Assembly (NCBI GenBank): GCA_005503065.1
Contig: SCOE01000001.1
Location: 354,054 to 418,053 of the forward strand
Direction of reading: 5' to 3'
DNA length: 64,000 bases
DNA from: Comamonadaceae bacterium ALPHA2B
Lineage (GTDB): Bacteria; Pseudomonadota; Gammaproteobacteria; Burkholderiales; Burkholderiaceae_C
Each line of letters starts with the position of its first letter. Position 1 is the first letter of the stretch. Below are positions 19,069 through 27,541 of the stretch, piece by piece. A program made the translations under genes and the position numbers. The notes beneath the pieces were generated by a model. The model was given only the letters and a program-made list of their open reading frames with translations, made no database searches and was not told where the DNA came from.

Positions 19069-20020
19069 AGACGTCGGCGTCCACGTTGCCGCCGGTCAAC
19101 GCCACGCCGATGCGCCGGCCGGCCCAGCGCCCGCGTTGCTGCCACGCAGCGGCCAACGCGGCAGCACCGGCTCCCTCGGCCACGTTGTGCGTGGCGCCGT
19201 AGAGCAGGCGCATCGCGCCGGCCACCTCCTCGTCGGTCACGGCCACCACGTCCTCCGCCTCGCGGCGGATCACCTCCAGCGATTCGGGCACCGGCGTGCG
19301 GCAGGCCATGCCGTCGGCCAGCTGCGTGCCCGCCGGCGCATCCATCGGCCGGCCGGCGCGCCAGGAATCGAGGTACGCCGTGGCATGCGCCGACACCACG
19401 CCGACCAGCTTCGTCCTCACGCCCACGTGCGCCCGCGCGGCGGCCGCGCCGGCGAAGCCCGAGCCCAGGCCGATGGGCACGAACAGCACCTCGGGCGGCG
19501 CGTGCTTCACCGCCTCGAAGAGCTCGACGTACGCGGTCGCCACGCCGCGCACCAGGTCGCGGTGGAACGAGGGCACGCGGTGCAGATCCTGCGTCACGGC
19601 CAGCGCAGCGGCGTGGTCGGCCGCGGCCTGGAAGTCCTCGCCGTGCTCCACCAGCGTCACGCCCAGCGCGCGCATGGCGGCGTTCTTCTCGACCGAGTTG
19701 CCGTGCGGCACCACGATGGTCGCCGCCAGGCCGTGGCGCCGCGCCGCGAAGCCGACCGACTGCCCATGGTTGCCGCGCGTGGCGCTGATCACATGGCGCA
19801 CCCCAGGCTGCAGCCGCGCCAGGGCCTCGAAGTAGGTCAGCCCGCCGCGGATCTTGAAGGCGCCTGCGGGCGTGTGGTTCTCGTGCTTGACCCACACCTC
19901 GGCGCCCAGCGCCTCGGCCAGCAGCGGCCAGGCGTACTGCGGCGTGGGCGGCAGGGCGGCGTAGACGGTGCGCTGCGCGTCGGCGATCTCTTCGCGGGTG
20001 AATGTCATCGGCGCGGCCAT
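19004..20020 (-). CDS. threonine/serine dehydratase-like PLP enzyme
   Basis: A 338-residue fold-type II PLP enzyme related to threonine/serine dehydratase and serine racemase. The PLP Lys is in PAGAFKIRGG (Lys 56); SATRGNHGQSVGFAA near 88 is the substrate loop; IGLGSGFAG near 185 is the phosphate-binding loop, lacking the usual SGGG. A family-typical ALTGGNVD near 315 is present. No ACT domain, so feedback inhibition by isoleucine is unlikely. The ATG overlaps the stop of the LysE-type gene (TGATG), suggesting coupled translation of an exporter and a deaminating enzyme. An Ala/Pro-rich tail runs into the opposing kinase gene. Confidence 0.87.
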   Translation of the reverse strand: MAAPMTFTREEIADAQRTVYAALPPTPQYAWPLLAEALGAEVWVKHENHTPAGAFKIRGGLTYFEALARLQPGVRHVISATRGNHGQSVGFAARRHGLAATIVVPHGNSVEKNAAMRALGVTLVEHGEDFQAAADHAAALAVTQDLHRVPSFHRDLVRGVATAYVELFEAVKHAPPEVLFVPIGLGSGFAGAAAARAHVGVRTKLVGVVSAHATAYLDSWRAGRPMDAPAGTQLADGMACRTPVPESLEVIRREAEDVVAVTDEEVAGAMRLLYGATHNVAEGAGAAALAAAWQQRGRWAGRRIGVALTGGNVDADVFSRVLQPPPAASAPAVAAAPA

Positions 20021-20652
20021 CACTTGCGCTCCGGCATGGCGATGCGCAGGGCCAGCAGGGCCAGCACGCTGCCCATCAACCAGCGCTGCGCGCGCAGCCA
20101 GGCCTCGCTCTTCGAGAGGAAGGCCGTGATGCCCGCCGCACCCACCACCAGCGCGCAGTTCACCGCGCCGCTGATGCCGATCTGCACCAGGCCCAGCTGC
20201 AGGCTCTGCAGCAGCACCGAACCCTTCTCGGGATGCAGGAACTGCGGGAAGAACGAGAGGTAGAACATCGCCACCTTGGGGTTCAGCACGTTGGTGACGA
20301 AGCCCATGCTGAACAGCTTGCCGGGCGGGTCGGCCGGCAGCACACGGGCCTGGAACGGTGCCGTGCCGCCCGGCCGCACCGCCTGCCACGCGAGCCACAG
20401 CAGGTAGGCCGCGCCGGCCAGCCGGATCGCGTCGAACGCGAAGGGCACGGCCGCCAGCAGGGCGGTGAGGCCCAGCGCCGCCGCCAACAGGTGCACCACG
20501 AAACCCAGCAGCACGCCGCCGAGCGAGATCAGCCCGGCCGCGCGCCCCTGGCACAGCGCGCGCGAGACGCAATAGATCATGTTCGGGCCCGGCGTGAGCA
20601 CCAGCACCAGCGCGGCGAGGGAGAAGAAGAGGAGGTCGTGCAGTGACAGCAT
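20020..20652 (-). CDS. LysE/RhtB family amino-acid exporter
   Basis: A 210-residue, six-helix membrane protein. The LysE/RhtB hallmark LVLTPGPNMIYCVSRAL is near residue 17, with GVLLGFVVHLLAAALGL next and NPKVAMFYLSFFPQFL near 125. Start at ATG 20652 gives the normal length; upstream in-frame sequence lies in a GC-rich hairpin region. The family exports amino acids such as lysine, homoserine or threonine, and coupling to a threonine/serine dehydratase gene hints at threonine or homoserine (inference). Confidence 0.88.
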   Translation of the reverse strand: MLSLHDLLFFSLAALVLVLTPGPNMIYCVSRALCQGRAAGLISLGGVLLGFVVHLLAAALGLTALLAAVPFAFDAIRLAGAAYLLWLAWQAVRPGGTAPFQARVLPADPPGKLFSMGFVTNVLNPKVAMFYLSFFPQFLHPEKGSVLLQSLQLGLVQIGISGAVNCALVVGAAGITAFLSKSEAWLRAQRWLMGSVLALLALRIAMPERK

Positions 20653-20814
20653 CAATGCCGCCCGGCCGCCCGAAGGCATTGAAGCGCCCCCGAGGGGCTG
20701 AGGGCCGCGGCTCCCAGCTTGCCTGCGCAAGCTGGGACGGCCCGAAGGGACGTCGCGTCTCGCGACGTCTTGTCCAGCGATGCGCGAAGCGATGAGCGTG
20801 GGGGCTTTGTCATT
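20653..20814. repeat. intergenic region with two strong GC-rich hairpins
   Basis: 162 bases between the VOC gene and the LysE gene. CCCAGCTTGC-CTGC-GCAAGCTGGG spans 20713-20736 and GACGTCGCG-TCT-CGCGACGTC spans 20749-20769; both stems are perfect. No T run follows in the direction of transcription, so they look like REP-type or mRNA-processing elements rather than simple terminators. They probably separate the LysE/dehydratase pair from the upstream genes. Confidence 0.65.
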
Positions 20815-21516
20815 TCACAGTCCTTTGGATTCGAGGGCCACGGGGCCCTTGGGCGTCATCAGTTGTGCGATGAAGTTGGGTGTGCCGGCTTTCACCGTGA
20901 TCAGGTCCCTGGCGCCGACCGTCGCGAGCGCAGCCTGCAGCACCTCCGGCCGCGGATGCGTGGCCTGCAGTGCCAGCAGGCTCAGGCCCGAGGGCGCGAA
21001 GCCGTCGGCCGGATGCACGCCGCCCCACTGGATCAGCGTCGGCAGCGCGCCGTAGAACAGGCGCTGGCCGTCGTCGCGCACGGTGATCTGCCAGTCCAGG
21101 CGGCCCTGGGGCGTCTCGCGCGAGGCGGCCAGCACCTGGCCGCGGTCGATGTGCGCCGGCTCCGCAGCGAGCGCGTGCACGGCGGCCCGCGCATCGGGGA
21201 CTCGCGCGACCCAGTGCACCAGGCGCGGTCCCTCCTTGGCGAGCGCGGCCCTCAGCACCGGATCGTCGAGGTCGAACCAGCGCCGCTGGTGGCGCGCACG
21301 CGCGGGCACGGCCGCAGGGTCGATGGCGATGATCTCGAAATAGCAGCGCGGAAAGCGCTCGCCGCCCAGGCCAAGCAGCCGGTTGTGCGTGCCCATGAGC
21401 GGGTGCTGGCCGCCCGGGCCGGGTACCACGCCCAGGGTGGCTTCGCACCAGGCGACGCCTTCGTCGCGCGTGGCGGCGGCCACGACGAGGTGGTCGATCT
21501 GCGCGGCCGGTGTCAC
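20815..21516 (-). CDS. VOC/glyoxalase-like domain protein
   Basis: A 233-residue protein with AAQIDHLVVAAATRDEGVAW at the N-terminus, the usual start of a glyoxalase-like (VOC) domain, and a second half with HWVARVPD and YFEIIAIDP stretches. I chose the GTG at 21516 because it overlaps the preceding stop (GTGA) and begins exactly where the domain does; no ATG is close. The family includes dioxygenases, lyases and resistance proteins; function here is unknown. It is probably cotranslated with the upstream PhzF-like gene. Confidence 0.78.
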   Translation of the reverse strand: MTPAAQIDHLVVAAATRDEGVAWCEATLGVVPGPGGQHPLMGTHNRLLGLGGERFPRCYFEIIAIDPAAVPARARHQRRWFDLDDPVLRAALAKEGPRLVHWVARVPDARAAVHALAAEPAHIDRGQVLAASRETPQGRLDWQITVRDDGQRLFYGALPTLIQWGGVHPADGFAPSGLSLLALQATHPRPEVLQAALATVGARDLITVKAGTPNFIAQLMTPKGPVALESKGL

Positions 21517-22457
21517 AGCGTGACCTGCCCTTCGACGCAGGTCACGGAATGCCCGCCGACCCACACCTGGTCGGCCGCGTCGCGCTCGATGAATACCCGG
21601 CCGTCACGGTCCAGGCACTGGCCCTGACCGGCCACGTAGCGTGCAGGCAGGTGGCCATCCGCGATGAGCCATTGCGCCAGGCCGGCGTTGAGGCTGCCGG
21701 TGACAGGGTCCTCGTCGACGCCGACCGGGGCGGCGAAGGCGCGGACCTCGATATCGACCTTCAGTTCCGGGGCGCGTTCGGCAACGGCGGCACCCGCACC
21801 ACCAAACGCCCGCGCCTCCCGGTTCGATCTCACTATCAAAAGAGGAGCATGCTCCGCAGCAGGGACGCCCGCTACGCCCACTTTCAGCCCCAATTCCCGC
21901 AGCGCGCGGTGGTCCGGCCGCAGCGACAGCACGGCCTCGTCGTCGGCCAGCAGCAGGCCCAGCCACACGGGGCCGTTGTCCAGCAGTTGCGCCGCGGTGA
22001 TCTGCGCCGCCTTCAGCCCCAGCGCGTTCGCGACCTTGGCCAGCAGCATCGGGCTGGGTGCGCTGCGCTTCAAGGGCGGCGCGGCGAAGGCCAGCCGTTC
22101 GCCGGCGGCATGGCCTGTCTCGCGCCGGATCTGCACCAGCCCTGCGCCGCACTGCTGCACGACGCGGCCCGGCGTCTTCGGCGCGCCGCCGGCCAGCAGC
22201 CACGCGTGACAGGTGCCGAGCGTGGGATGGCCGGCGAAGGGCAATTCGCCGCCGGGCGTGAAGATGCGCACGCGGTAGTCGGCCGCCGGGTCGGTGGGCA
22301 GCAGCACGAAGGTGGTTTCCGACAGGTTGGTCCAGCGTGCGAAGCGCTGCATGGCCTGGTCGTCGAGGCCCTCGGCATCGAGCACCACGGCCAGCGGGTT
22401 GCCGCGGTAGGGGGTGTCGGTGAAGACGTCGACTTGCTGGAACGGACGCGAGCGCAT
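21513..22457 (-). CDS. PhzF-family isomerase/epimerase-like protein with repeat-derived insertion
   Basis: A 314-residue protein of the PhzF/diaminopimelate-epimerase fold. Seen: QQVDVFTDTPYRGNPLAVV, the general-acid Glu in NLSETTFVL (Glu 47), FAGHPTLGTCHAWL near 75 and DEDPVTGSLNAGLAQWL near 255. Residues about 190-209 (KVGVAGVPAAEHAPLLIVR region) are encoded by DNA resembling the dispersed repeat and form an insertion, which may explain the slightly long chain. Most PhzF relatives outside phenazine clusters have unknown substrates, and no other phenazine genes are here. Confidence 0.86.
   Translation of the reverse strand: MRSRPFQQVDVFTDTPYRGNPLAVVLDAEGLDDQAMQRFARWTNLSETTFVLLPTDPAADYRVRIFTPGGELPFAGHPTLGTCHAWLLAGGAPKTPGRVVQQCGAGLVQIRRETGHAAGERLAFAAPPLKRSAPSPMLLAKVANALGLKAAQITAAQLLDNGPVWLGLLLADDEAVLSLRPDHRALRELGLKVGVAGVPAAEHAPLLIVRSNREARAFGGAGAAVAERAPELKVDIEVRAFAAPVGVDEDPVTGSLNAGLAQWLIADGHLPARYVAGQGQCLDRDGRVFIERDAADQVWVGGHSVTCVEGQVTL
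21831..21890 (-). repeat. dispersed repeat, probable degenerate copy D, inside the PhzF-like coding region
   Basis: CTATCAAAAGAGGAGCATGC, a GACGCCCGCT stretch and CCACTTTCAGCCC follow the order of the inverse strand of the other repeat copies (ATAGC hairpin, GCGCCC arm, CACTTT block). The arms are no longer well paired. It is read in frame as about 20 residues. Confidence 0.5.
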
Positions 22458-22491
22458 GGGAGGGGGGGGAAGAAAGGAATGGAAGAGAGAG

Positions 22492-23133
22492 CTATTCGAG
22501 CGCTAGATCGAGCACGCCGCGCGCGCCGGGGCGCTGCAGCATCTGCGCGAACCAGCGCTCCAGGTTCGGCCAGCTCGGGCGGCGGTAGTCGGCCGGCGGC
22601 AGGCCGAACCAGCGGTGCACCTCGCAGCCGATCGGGATGTCGGCCATGGTGAAGCGCTCGCCGGTCATGAAGCTGCGCGTGGCCAGGTGTGCATCGAGCA
22701 GCGCGAAGAGCGGCTCCGTGGCGCGCACGGATTCGTCGATCACGGCCGCATCGCGCTGCTCCGGCGCCACGCGCACCAGTTGCACGAAGGCGCCGCCGCT
22801 GGCGCGGTTGAGCGTGGTCTGCTGCCAGTCCATCCAGCGCTCGGCGTCGAAGCGCTCGGGCAGCTGTTCGGGGTACATCTGGTAGGTCCAGTGCCTGGCG
22901 CAGAGGTAGCGCACGATCACGTTCGATTCCCACAGCACCACGCGGGCGTCGCCCTCGCCGTCGTCGATGGTCGGCACCATCGCGTTCGGGTTCATGGCGC
23001 GGTACTCGTCGGACTGGACGATGCCGAATTTGCCGCCGGCCTCGGTGCGCTGGAAGTCGAGCCCGAGCTCCTGCGCGCACCACACCACCTTGCGCACGTT
23101 GATCGAGCTGATGCGGCCCCAGATGTTGAGCAT
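22492..23133 (-). CDS. glutathione S-transferase family protein
   Basis: A 213-residue protein with an N-terminal thioredoxin-like domain (MLNIWGRISSINVRKVVWCAQELGLDF, broken here into its first half with the active-site region SSINVRK) and the GSH-binding AMVPTIDD and WESNVIVRYL motifs near residues 50 and 70. The helical C-domain follows (FTMADIPIGCEVHRWF near 165). Typical length for cytosolic GSTs. It stands 34 bases before one PhzF-like gene and 23 bases after another, probably in one operon, which suggests handling of a reactive metabolite. Confidence 0.88.
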   Translation of the reverse strand: MLNIWGRISSINVRKVVWCAQELGLDFQRTEAGGKFGIVQSDEYRAMNPNAMVPTIDDGEGDARVVLWESNVIVRYLCARHWTYQMYPEQLPERFDAERWMDWQQTTLNRASGGAFVQLVRVAPEQRDAAVIDESVRATEPLFALLDAHLATRSFMTGERFTMADIPIGCEVHRWFGLPPADYRRPSWPNLERWFAQMLQRPGARGVLDLALE

Positions 23134-23156
23134 GTCGCGTGTTCCTTGAAGTCGTG

Positions 23157-23993
23157 TCAGGCCGTGATCATGCGCGCGCTGCCCGAGACGCGCACGGAGG
23201 CGCCCGGCTCGGGCGGAATGTCGACATGCAGCCGGCAGACGACGCCCATGTCCTCGCCCTGCACGATGTCGATCGCGCCGCCGTGCGGCCAGCCCCGGTC
23301 GCGCAGGTATCCGCCCAGCGCCGCGGCGGCGGCACCCGTCGCCGGGTCCTCGACCACGCCGCCGCCGGCGAAGGGGTTGCGGGCGTGGAAGCGTCGGTCC
23401 GTCTCGGCGTGCACCAGCGCGATGGTCGCCAGGCCCGCGCGCTGCATCAGCTCGCGGCCGGCGTCGAAGTCGTAGCGCATCGCAGCCAGCGCGGCCCGCG
23501 TGCGCAGGGCCAGCACGACATGGTCGGCGCCGCCGTGCGCGAGGGCTGGCGGCAGGCGCGGGTCGAGCTCGTCCTCGGCCAGGCCGAAGAGCGCGAGGGC
23601 CTCCGCGCGAAGATCCGCTGCGAGCGGCGCACTGCGCGTGGGCGGCGACTGCAGCGCGGCGTTCACCAGCGCACCCTCGCGCCGGCCTGCGACGGTGATG
23701 CGCGCGTGGTTGATCGCGAGATCGAACACGCCGTCGCCTTGCGCAAGCGCCAGGGCGGCACCGAGCGCGATGGTGGCGTGGCCGCAGAAGGGCACCTCGG
23801 CCGCGGGCGAGAAGTAGCGCACGCGCCAACCGCCTCCGGGCTGCGGTGCGGCGAAGACGCTTTCGGAATAGCCGAGCTCGGTCGCGAGCTGCTGCATCCG
23901 GGCGTCGGGCGGCAGGGCGTCGCCGATCACCACGCCGGCAGGATTGCCGCCGCGGGCGCCGTCGGAGAAGGCGGCGATGTGCTGGACGTTCAT
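23157..23993 (-). CDS. second PhzF-family protein
   Basis: A 278-residue PhzF-fold protein from ATG 23993. HIAAFSDGARGGNPAGVVI, the Glu of YSESVFA (Glu 44), FCGHATIALGAALAL near 69 and EDPATGAAAAALGGYLRD near 225 are the family motifs. It is a diverged paralogue of the PhzF-like gene two positions downstream, without the repeat-derived insertion. Spacing of 26 bases after the LysE-type gene supports an operon. Substrate unknown. Confidence 0.87.
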   Translation of the reverse strand: MNVQHIAAFSDGARGGNPAGVVIGDALPPDARMQQLATELGYSESVFAAPQPGGGWRVRYFSPAAEVPFCGHATIALGAALALAQGDGVFDLAINHARITVAGRREGALVNAALQSPPTRSAPLAADLRAEALALFGLAEDELDPRLPPALAHGGADHVVLALRTRAALAAMRYDFDAGRELMQRAGLATIALVHAETDRRFHARNPFAGGGVVEDPATGAAAAALGGYLRDRGWPHGGAIDIVQGEDMGVVCRLHVDIPPEPGASVRVSGSARMITA

Positions 23994-24019
23994 GGGGTCT
24001 GTGACAGGCAAGGAAGAGT

Positions 24020-24658
24020 TCACGCGGCGGCCGGCCGCGCCATGACGAGCAGCCGCAGGGCCAGGCCGAACATCACGCCCGCCAGCAGCCGCTGGCGCAG
24101 CCGGGCGCCGCGCTCGCTGGCCGCCACGCGGCGCGCCAGCACACCGGCCGCGCTGCCGAGCGCGGTGTTGAAGAGCAGCGACACGAGCGACATCACCACG
24201 CCGAGCTGCACCATCTGCGCGCTCACCGATCCCTGCGCCGGGTGCACGAACTGCGGCAGGAAGACGACGAAGAAGACCAGCGCCTTCGGGTTCATCAGCG
24301 TGTTGACGAAGCCCATGCGCGCGACCCGCGCAAGGCCGGCGGGCGGCGCGCTGGCCGTATGCGTGTTCGGCGCGCCGGAGCGCAGCGCCTGCACGCCCAG
24401 CCACACGAGGTACGCTGCGCCGCCCCAGCGCAGCAGGTCGAAGGCCGGCGCCCACGCCGCCATCAGCGCCGCCACCCCGCTGGCGGCCGCCAGCGCGAGC
24501 ACGAAGTCCGCCAGCGCGATGCCGACGGCGCCCGCGAAGGCGCCGCGCGGCCCGTGCGCCGCGCCCTGCGCCAGCACGAAGGCCATGTTGGGGCCGGGCG
24601 AAACCATCAGCGCCAGCGCGGCGAGCACGAAGAGGCCGAGGGTGGGCAGCGTGACCAT
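24020..24658 (-). CDS. LysE/RhtB family exporter
   Basis: A 212-residue membrane protein with ALALMVSPGPNMAFVLAQGA near residue 13, the LysE-family hallmark, and MNPKALVFFVVFLPQFVHP near 125, and about six hydrophobic helices. ATG at 24658. It follows the DJ-1-like gene by 11 bases and precedes the PhzF-like gene by 26, so is part of the same minus-strand transcript. Exported substrate unknown. Confidence 0.88.
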   Translation of the reverse strand: MVTLPTLGLFVLAALALMVSPGPNMAFVLAQGAAHGPRGAFAGAVGIALADFVLALAAASGVAALMAAWAPAFDLLRWGGAAYLVWLGVQALRSGAPNTHTASAPPAGLARVARMGFVNTLMNPKALVFFVVFLPQFVHPAQGSVSAQMVQLGVVMSLVSLLFNTALGSAAGVLARRVAASERGARLRQRLLAGVMFGLALRLLVMARPAAA

Positions 24659-24669
24659 GGCGCCGTGCC

Positions 24670-25290
24670 TCAGGCGTGGATCGCTGCCGCCGCGGGCAGG
24701 TAGGGCGTGACGGCAGCCAGCGCGCGGGCGACGTAGCTGTCCTTCTCGCCCACGGGCGCGACATAGTGCAGGGCCGAGCTCGCGGCCGCCAGGCCCTCGC
24801 TGCGCGCGATCAGCCAGGCCGCGAGGTAGGGCGAGGCGAGGCAGCCGCCGGCTGTCGCGACGTTGCCCTCGGCGAAGAAGGGCTGGTCGAGCACCGCGAC
24901 GCCGGCCTCCTGCACCCAGGGCTTGGTCGTGAGGTCGGTGCAGGCGGGCACCGCGCCCAGCAGGCCGAGCCGGGCGAGCACCAGCGTACCGGAGCACTGC
25001 GCGCCGATCAGCTGGCGCGCGGGGTCGAGGTGCAGGCGTGCCATCAGCGCCGCGTCGGCCACGATCTCGCGCGTGCGGATGCCGCTGCCCACCAGCACCG
25101 CGTCGGCCGTCGCGGCCTCGTCCAGCGAAGCGGTGGCCTCGAGCGTGACGCCGTTCATCGAGGTCACGCGGGCGGTCGGCGCCGCCAGCGTCACGCGCCA
25201 GCCGGGGCGCTTGATGCGGTTCAGAACACCGAGCGCGATCAGCGAATCGAGCTCGTTGAAACCGTCGAAGGTGAGGATGGCGATGTGCAT
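24670..25290 (-). CDS. DJ-1/PfpI family protein
   Basis: A 206-residue class I glutamine-amidotransferase-like protein. HIAILTFDGFNELDSLIALG opens the fold, GVLNRIKRPGWRVTLAAP follows, and the nucleophile elbow Cys lies in IGAQCSGTLVLARLG (Cys 99). Relatives act as isonitrile hydratases, chaperone/deglycases or proteases, and some are sensors. The ATG at 25290 is preferred over an in-frame TTG six bases upstream. It may start the second transcript of the cluster, since a dispersed repeat separates it from the aminotransferase gene. Confidence 0.83.
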   Translation of the reverse strand: MHIAILTFDGFNELDSLIALGVLNRIKRPGWRVTLAAPTARVTSMNGVTLEATASLDEAATADAVLVGSGIRTREIVADAALMARLHLDPARQLIGAQCSGTLVLARLGLLGAVPACTDLTTKPWVQEAGVAVLDQPFFAEGNVATAGGCLASPYLAAWLIARSEGLAAASSALHYVAPVGEKDSYVARALAAVTPYLPAAAAIHA

Positions 25291-25302
25291 GGGCAATCCC
25301 GA

Positions 25303-25370
25303 TTGCTATCGAAACAATAGCTGCCGCCGCCCGTCCCGCGGGCGCCGGCGGCCGATTCGGCTTGAAAGCC
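25303..25370 (-). repeat. dispersed two-hairpin repeat, copy E
   Basis: TTGCTATC-GAAA-CAATAGC (25303-25321) is followed by a GCCCGTCCCGCGGGCGCC-type arm and by GGCTTGAAAGCC. It sits between the aminotransferase stop (25377) and the DJ-1-like start (25290) in the direction of transcription and may attenuate read-through. Confidence 0.75.
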
Positions 25371-25376
25371 TCTTCG

Positions 25377-26588
25377 TCAGGCAGTCGCTGCGAGCTGCTG
25401 CGTGATCTGCGCCGCCGTGCGGTGCGCCAGCGCCTCGCGCACCGTCGCGGCCAGGGCGGCGATCGCGGTGTCGATCTGCTCCACCGTCGCCGTCACGAAG
25501 GACAGGCGCAGCGTGCGCATGTCGGGCTCGCCGGCGTAGAAGGGTGCGCCGGGCACGAAGGCGACGTTGCGCTCCACGGCCTGTGCCAGCAGGGCGGTGC
25601 TGTCGATGCCCTCGGGCATGCGCAACCACAGGAACATGCCGCCCTTGGGCACGTTGAACTCCACGTCCAACCCCTTCATGTCGCGCTTGAGCGCCGTCAC
25701 CATCGCATCGCGCTGCTGCTTGTACAGCGCGCGGATGGTGGGCACGTGGCGGTCGAGGAAGCCGTCCTTCATCACCGCCGACACCATGCGCTGGGTGAAG
25801 ATCGGCGTGTGCAGGTCCACCGCCTGCTTGGCCTGCAGCAGCTTCGGGTAGATGGCCTTGGGCGCCACCAGGAAGCCCAGGCGCAGGCCGGGCGCGAGGA
25901 TCTTGGAGAAGGAGCCCAGGTACATGCAGCCCTCGGGGTTGCGCGCGGTGAGCGGCAGCGGCGGGGCCTCGTCGAACCACAGGTCGCCGTAGGGGTTGTC
26001 TTCCACGATCGGCAGGCCGGCGGCCTGCGCCGCGGCGCTCACGGCGGCGCGGCGCGCCTCGCTCATGGTGCGGCCGGTGGGGTTCTGGAAGTTGGGCAGC
26101 AGGTAGACGAAGCGTCCCCCTTCCGCCTTCGCCGTGAGGTCGTCCGGCAGCACGCCCTCGCTGTCGCTGGCCACGCTCACGGGCTGCGGCTCCATGGGGC
26201 TGAAGGCCTGCAGCGCGCCGAGGTAGGTGGGCGTTTCGACCAGCACCTTGCTGCCCGGGTCGAGCAGCACCTTGGCGATCAGGTCCAGGCCCTGCTGGGA
26301 GCCGGTGGTGATCAGCACCTGGTCGGGGTTGACGTCCCAGGGCAGCATGTCGGCCACCGCGCGGCGCAGCGGCGCATAGCCTTCGCTCGCGGCGTACTGC
26401 AGCGCGGCCTGGCCGTCGTTGGCCAGCACGTCGGCGCAGGCCTGCGCGAAGGCGCTCACCGGGAAGGTCTTGGGCGAGGGCAGGCCGCCGGCCAGGCTGA
26501 TCACGTTCGGCCGCTCGGTCACCTTGAGGATTTCGCGGATGGCCGAGGGGTTCATTTTTTTCGCGCGTGCGGCGAGGGTCCACTTCAT
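25377..26588 (-). CDS. PLP-dependent aminotransferase (class I/II, 2-aminoadipate-transaminase-like)
   Basis: A 403-residue fold-type I enzyme. NVISLAGGLPSPKTFP near residue 28, the ITTGSQQGLDLIAKVLL stretch near 92, PNFQNPTGRTMS near 168, and the PLP Lys in LGSFSKILAPGLRLGF near 229. The family covers LysN/ARO8-type 2-aminoadipate and aromatic aminotransferases. Its ATG overlaps the EamA stop (ATGA), so exporter and enzyme are cotranslated. The divergent MocR regulator contains a related aminotransferase domain, so both may bind the same amino acid. Confidence 0.9.
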   Translation of the reverse strand: MKWTLAARAKKMNPSAIREILKVTERPNVISLAGGLPSPKTFPVSAFAQACADVLANDGQAALQYAASEGYAPLRRAVADMLPWDVNPDQVLITTGSQQGLDLIAKVLLDPGSKVLVETPTYLGALQAFSPMEPQPVSVASDSEGVLPDDLTAKAEGGRFVYLLPNFQNPTGRTMSEARRAAVSAAAQAAGLPIVEDNPYGDLWFDEAPPLPLTARNPEGCMYLGSFSKILAPGLRLGFLVAPKAIYPKLLQAKQAVDLHTPIFTQRMVSAVMKDGFLDRHVPTIRALYKQQRDAMVTALKRDMKGLDVEFNVPKGGMFLWLRMPEGIDSTALLAQAVERNVAFVPGAPFYAGEPDMRTLRLSFVTATVEQIDTAIAALAATVREALAHRTAAQITQQLAATA

Positions 26589-27541
26589 GTCGTCGTGCTC
26601 CTGGGATGTGCCGCCGTGGGCGGTGAAGAAGTCGGGGGTTGCGAGAGGCGTTTGCCCACCACCACCGTGGCGACCACGGCGGCGGCGAAGCCGAGGGTGA
26701 CCGCGTCGAGCGGTTCGCCCAGAAGGGGGATGGCGGCAAGGATCGAGAGGAAGGGCTGCAGCAGCTGCGTCTGGCTCACGCGCAGCGCGCCGCCGATGGC
26801 CAGCCCGCGGTACCAGGCGAAGAAGCCCATCCACATCGAGAACACGCCGAGGTAGACGAAGCCGATCCATGCCGAGGTGGCGACCGGTTCCTCGGGCCAC
26901 AGCAGCAGCGTGGCGGGCAGGGTGAGCGGCAGCGCCATCACGCAGACCCAGCAGATCACGCGCTCGGCGCCCAGCGCTGGCGTGACCTGTGCGCCGTAGA
27001 TGTAGCCGAAGGAGGCGGCGATGACGGCGCCCACCAGCAGCAGGTCGGCCCACTCGAAGCCGAAGCCGTGGCCCTGCTGCTGCGCCCGCAGCAGCGAGAA
27101 CGCCACCACCAGCGCGCTGCCCAGCACGGCGCAGACCCAGAAGCCCAGCCGTGCGCGCTGGTGCAGCACCCAGGCCGCGACCATGGCCGAGACCAGCGGC
27201 AGCAGCGCCGTGATGACGGCCGCGTGGCTCGCCGTGACCACGCGCAGCGCATAGGCCAGCAGCAGCGGGTAGCCGATCGCGTTGCCCAGCACCGCCATGC
27301 CCAGCGGCTTCCACTGGTGGCGCTGCGGCAGCGGCGAGCGCGTGGCGAGCAGGAAGACGGCCGACAGCCCGCCCGCCAGCGCCGCGCGGCCCAGCGTCAC
27401 GAACCAGGGCGAGAGCTGCGGCGCGTCGACCGTGCCCGTGGCCAACCGCGTCATGGGCAGCGTGATGGCGAAGATCGCGACGCCCAGCACGCCGAGCCAC
27501 AGGCCCAGTGTCTCCCTGCGCGTGTCGGCCGGTGCGCTCAT
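26585..27541 (-). CDS. EamA family permease (DMT superfamily)
   Basis: A 318-residue protein with ten hydrophobic helices arranged as two EamA repeats; PLLLAYALRVVTASHAAVIT near residue 95 and ALPLTLPATLLLWPEEP in the middle are typical. A Pro/Thr/Ser-rich tail ends it. Starts overlap both neighbours: its ATG shares ATGA with the upstream LysE gene, and its stop shares ATGA with the aminotransferase. Metabolite or amino-acid export is likely, substrate unknown. Confidence 0.87.
   Translation of the reverse strand: MSAPADTRRETLGLWLGVLGVAIFAITLPMTRLATGTVDAPQLSPWFVTLGRAALAGGLSAVFLLATRSPLPQRHQWKPLGMAVLGNAIGYPLLLAYALRVVTASHAAVITALLPLVSAMVAAWVLHQRARLGFWVCAVLGSALVVAFSLLRAQQQGHGFGFEWADLLLVGAVIAASFGYIYGAQVTPALGAERVICWVCVMALPLTLPATLLLWPEEPVATSAWIGFVYLGVFSMWMGFFAWYRGLAIGGALRVSQTQLLQPFLSILAAIPLLGEPLDAVTLGFAAAVVATVVVGKRLSQPPTSSPPTAAHPRSTTT

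Noticed and set aside
21513..23993. A phenazine biosynthesis cluster
   Set aside because: Only PhzF-like proteins occur; no PhzA/B, D, E or G. PhzF relatives are widespread outside phenazine pathways.
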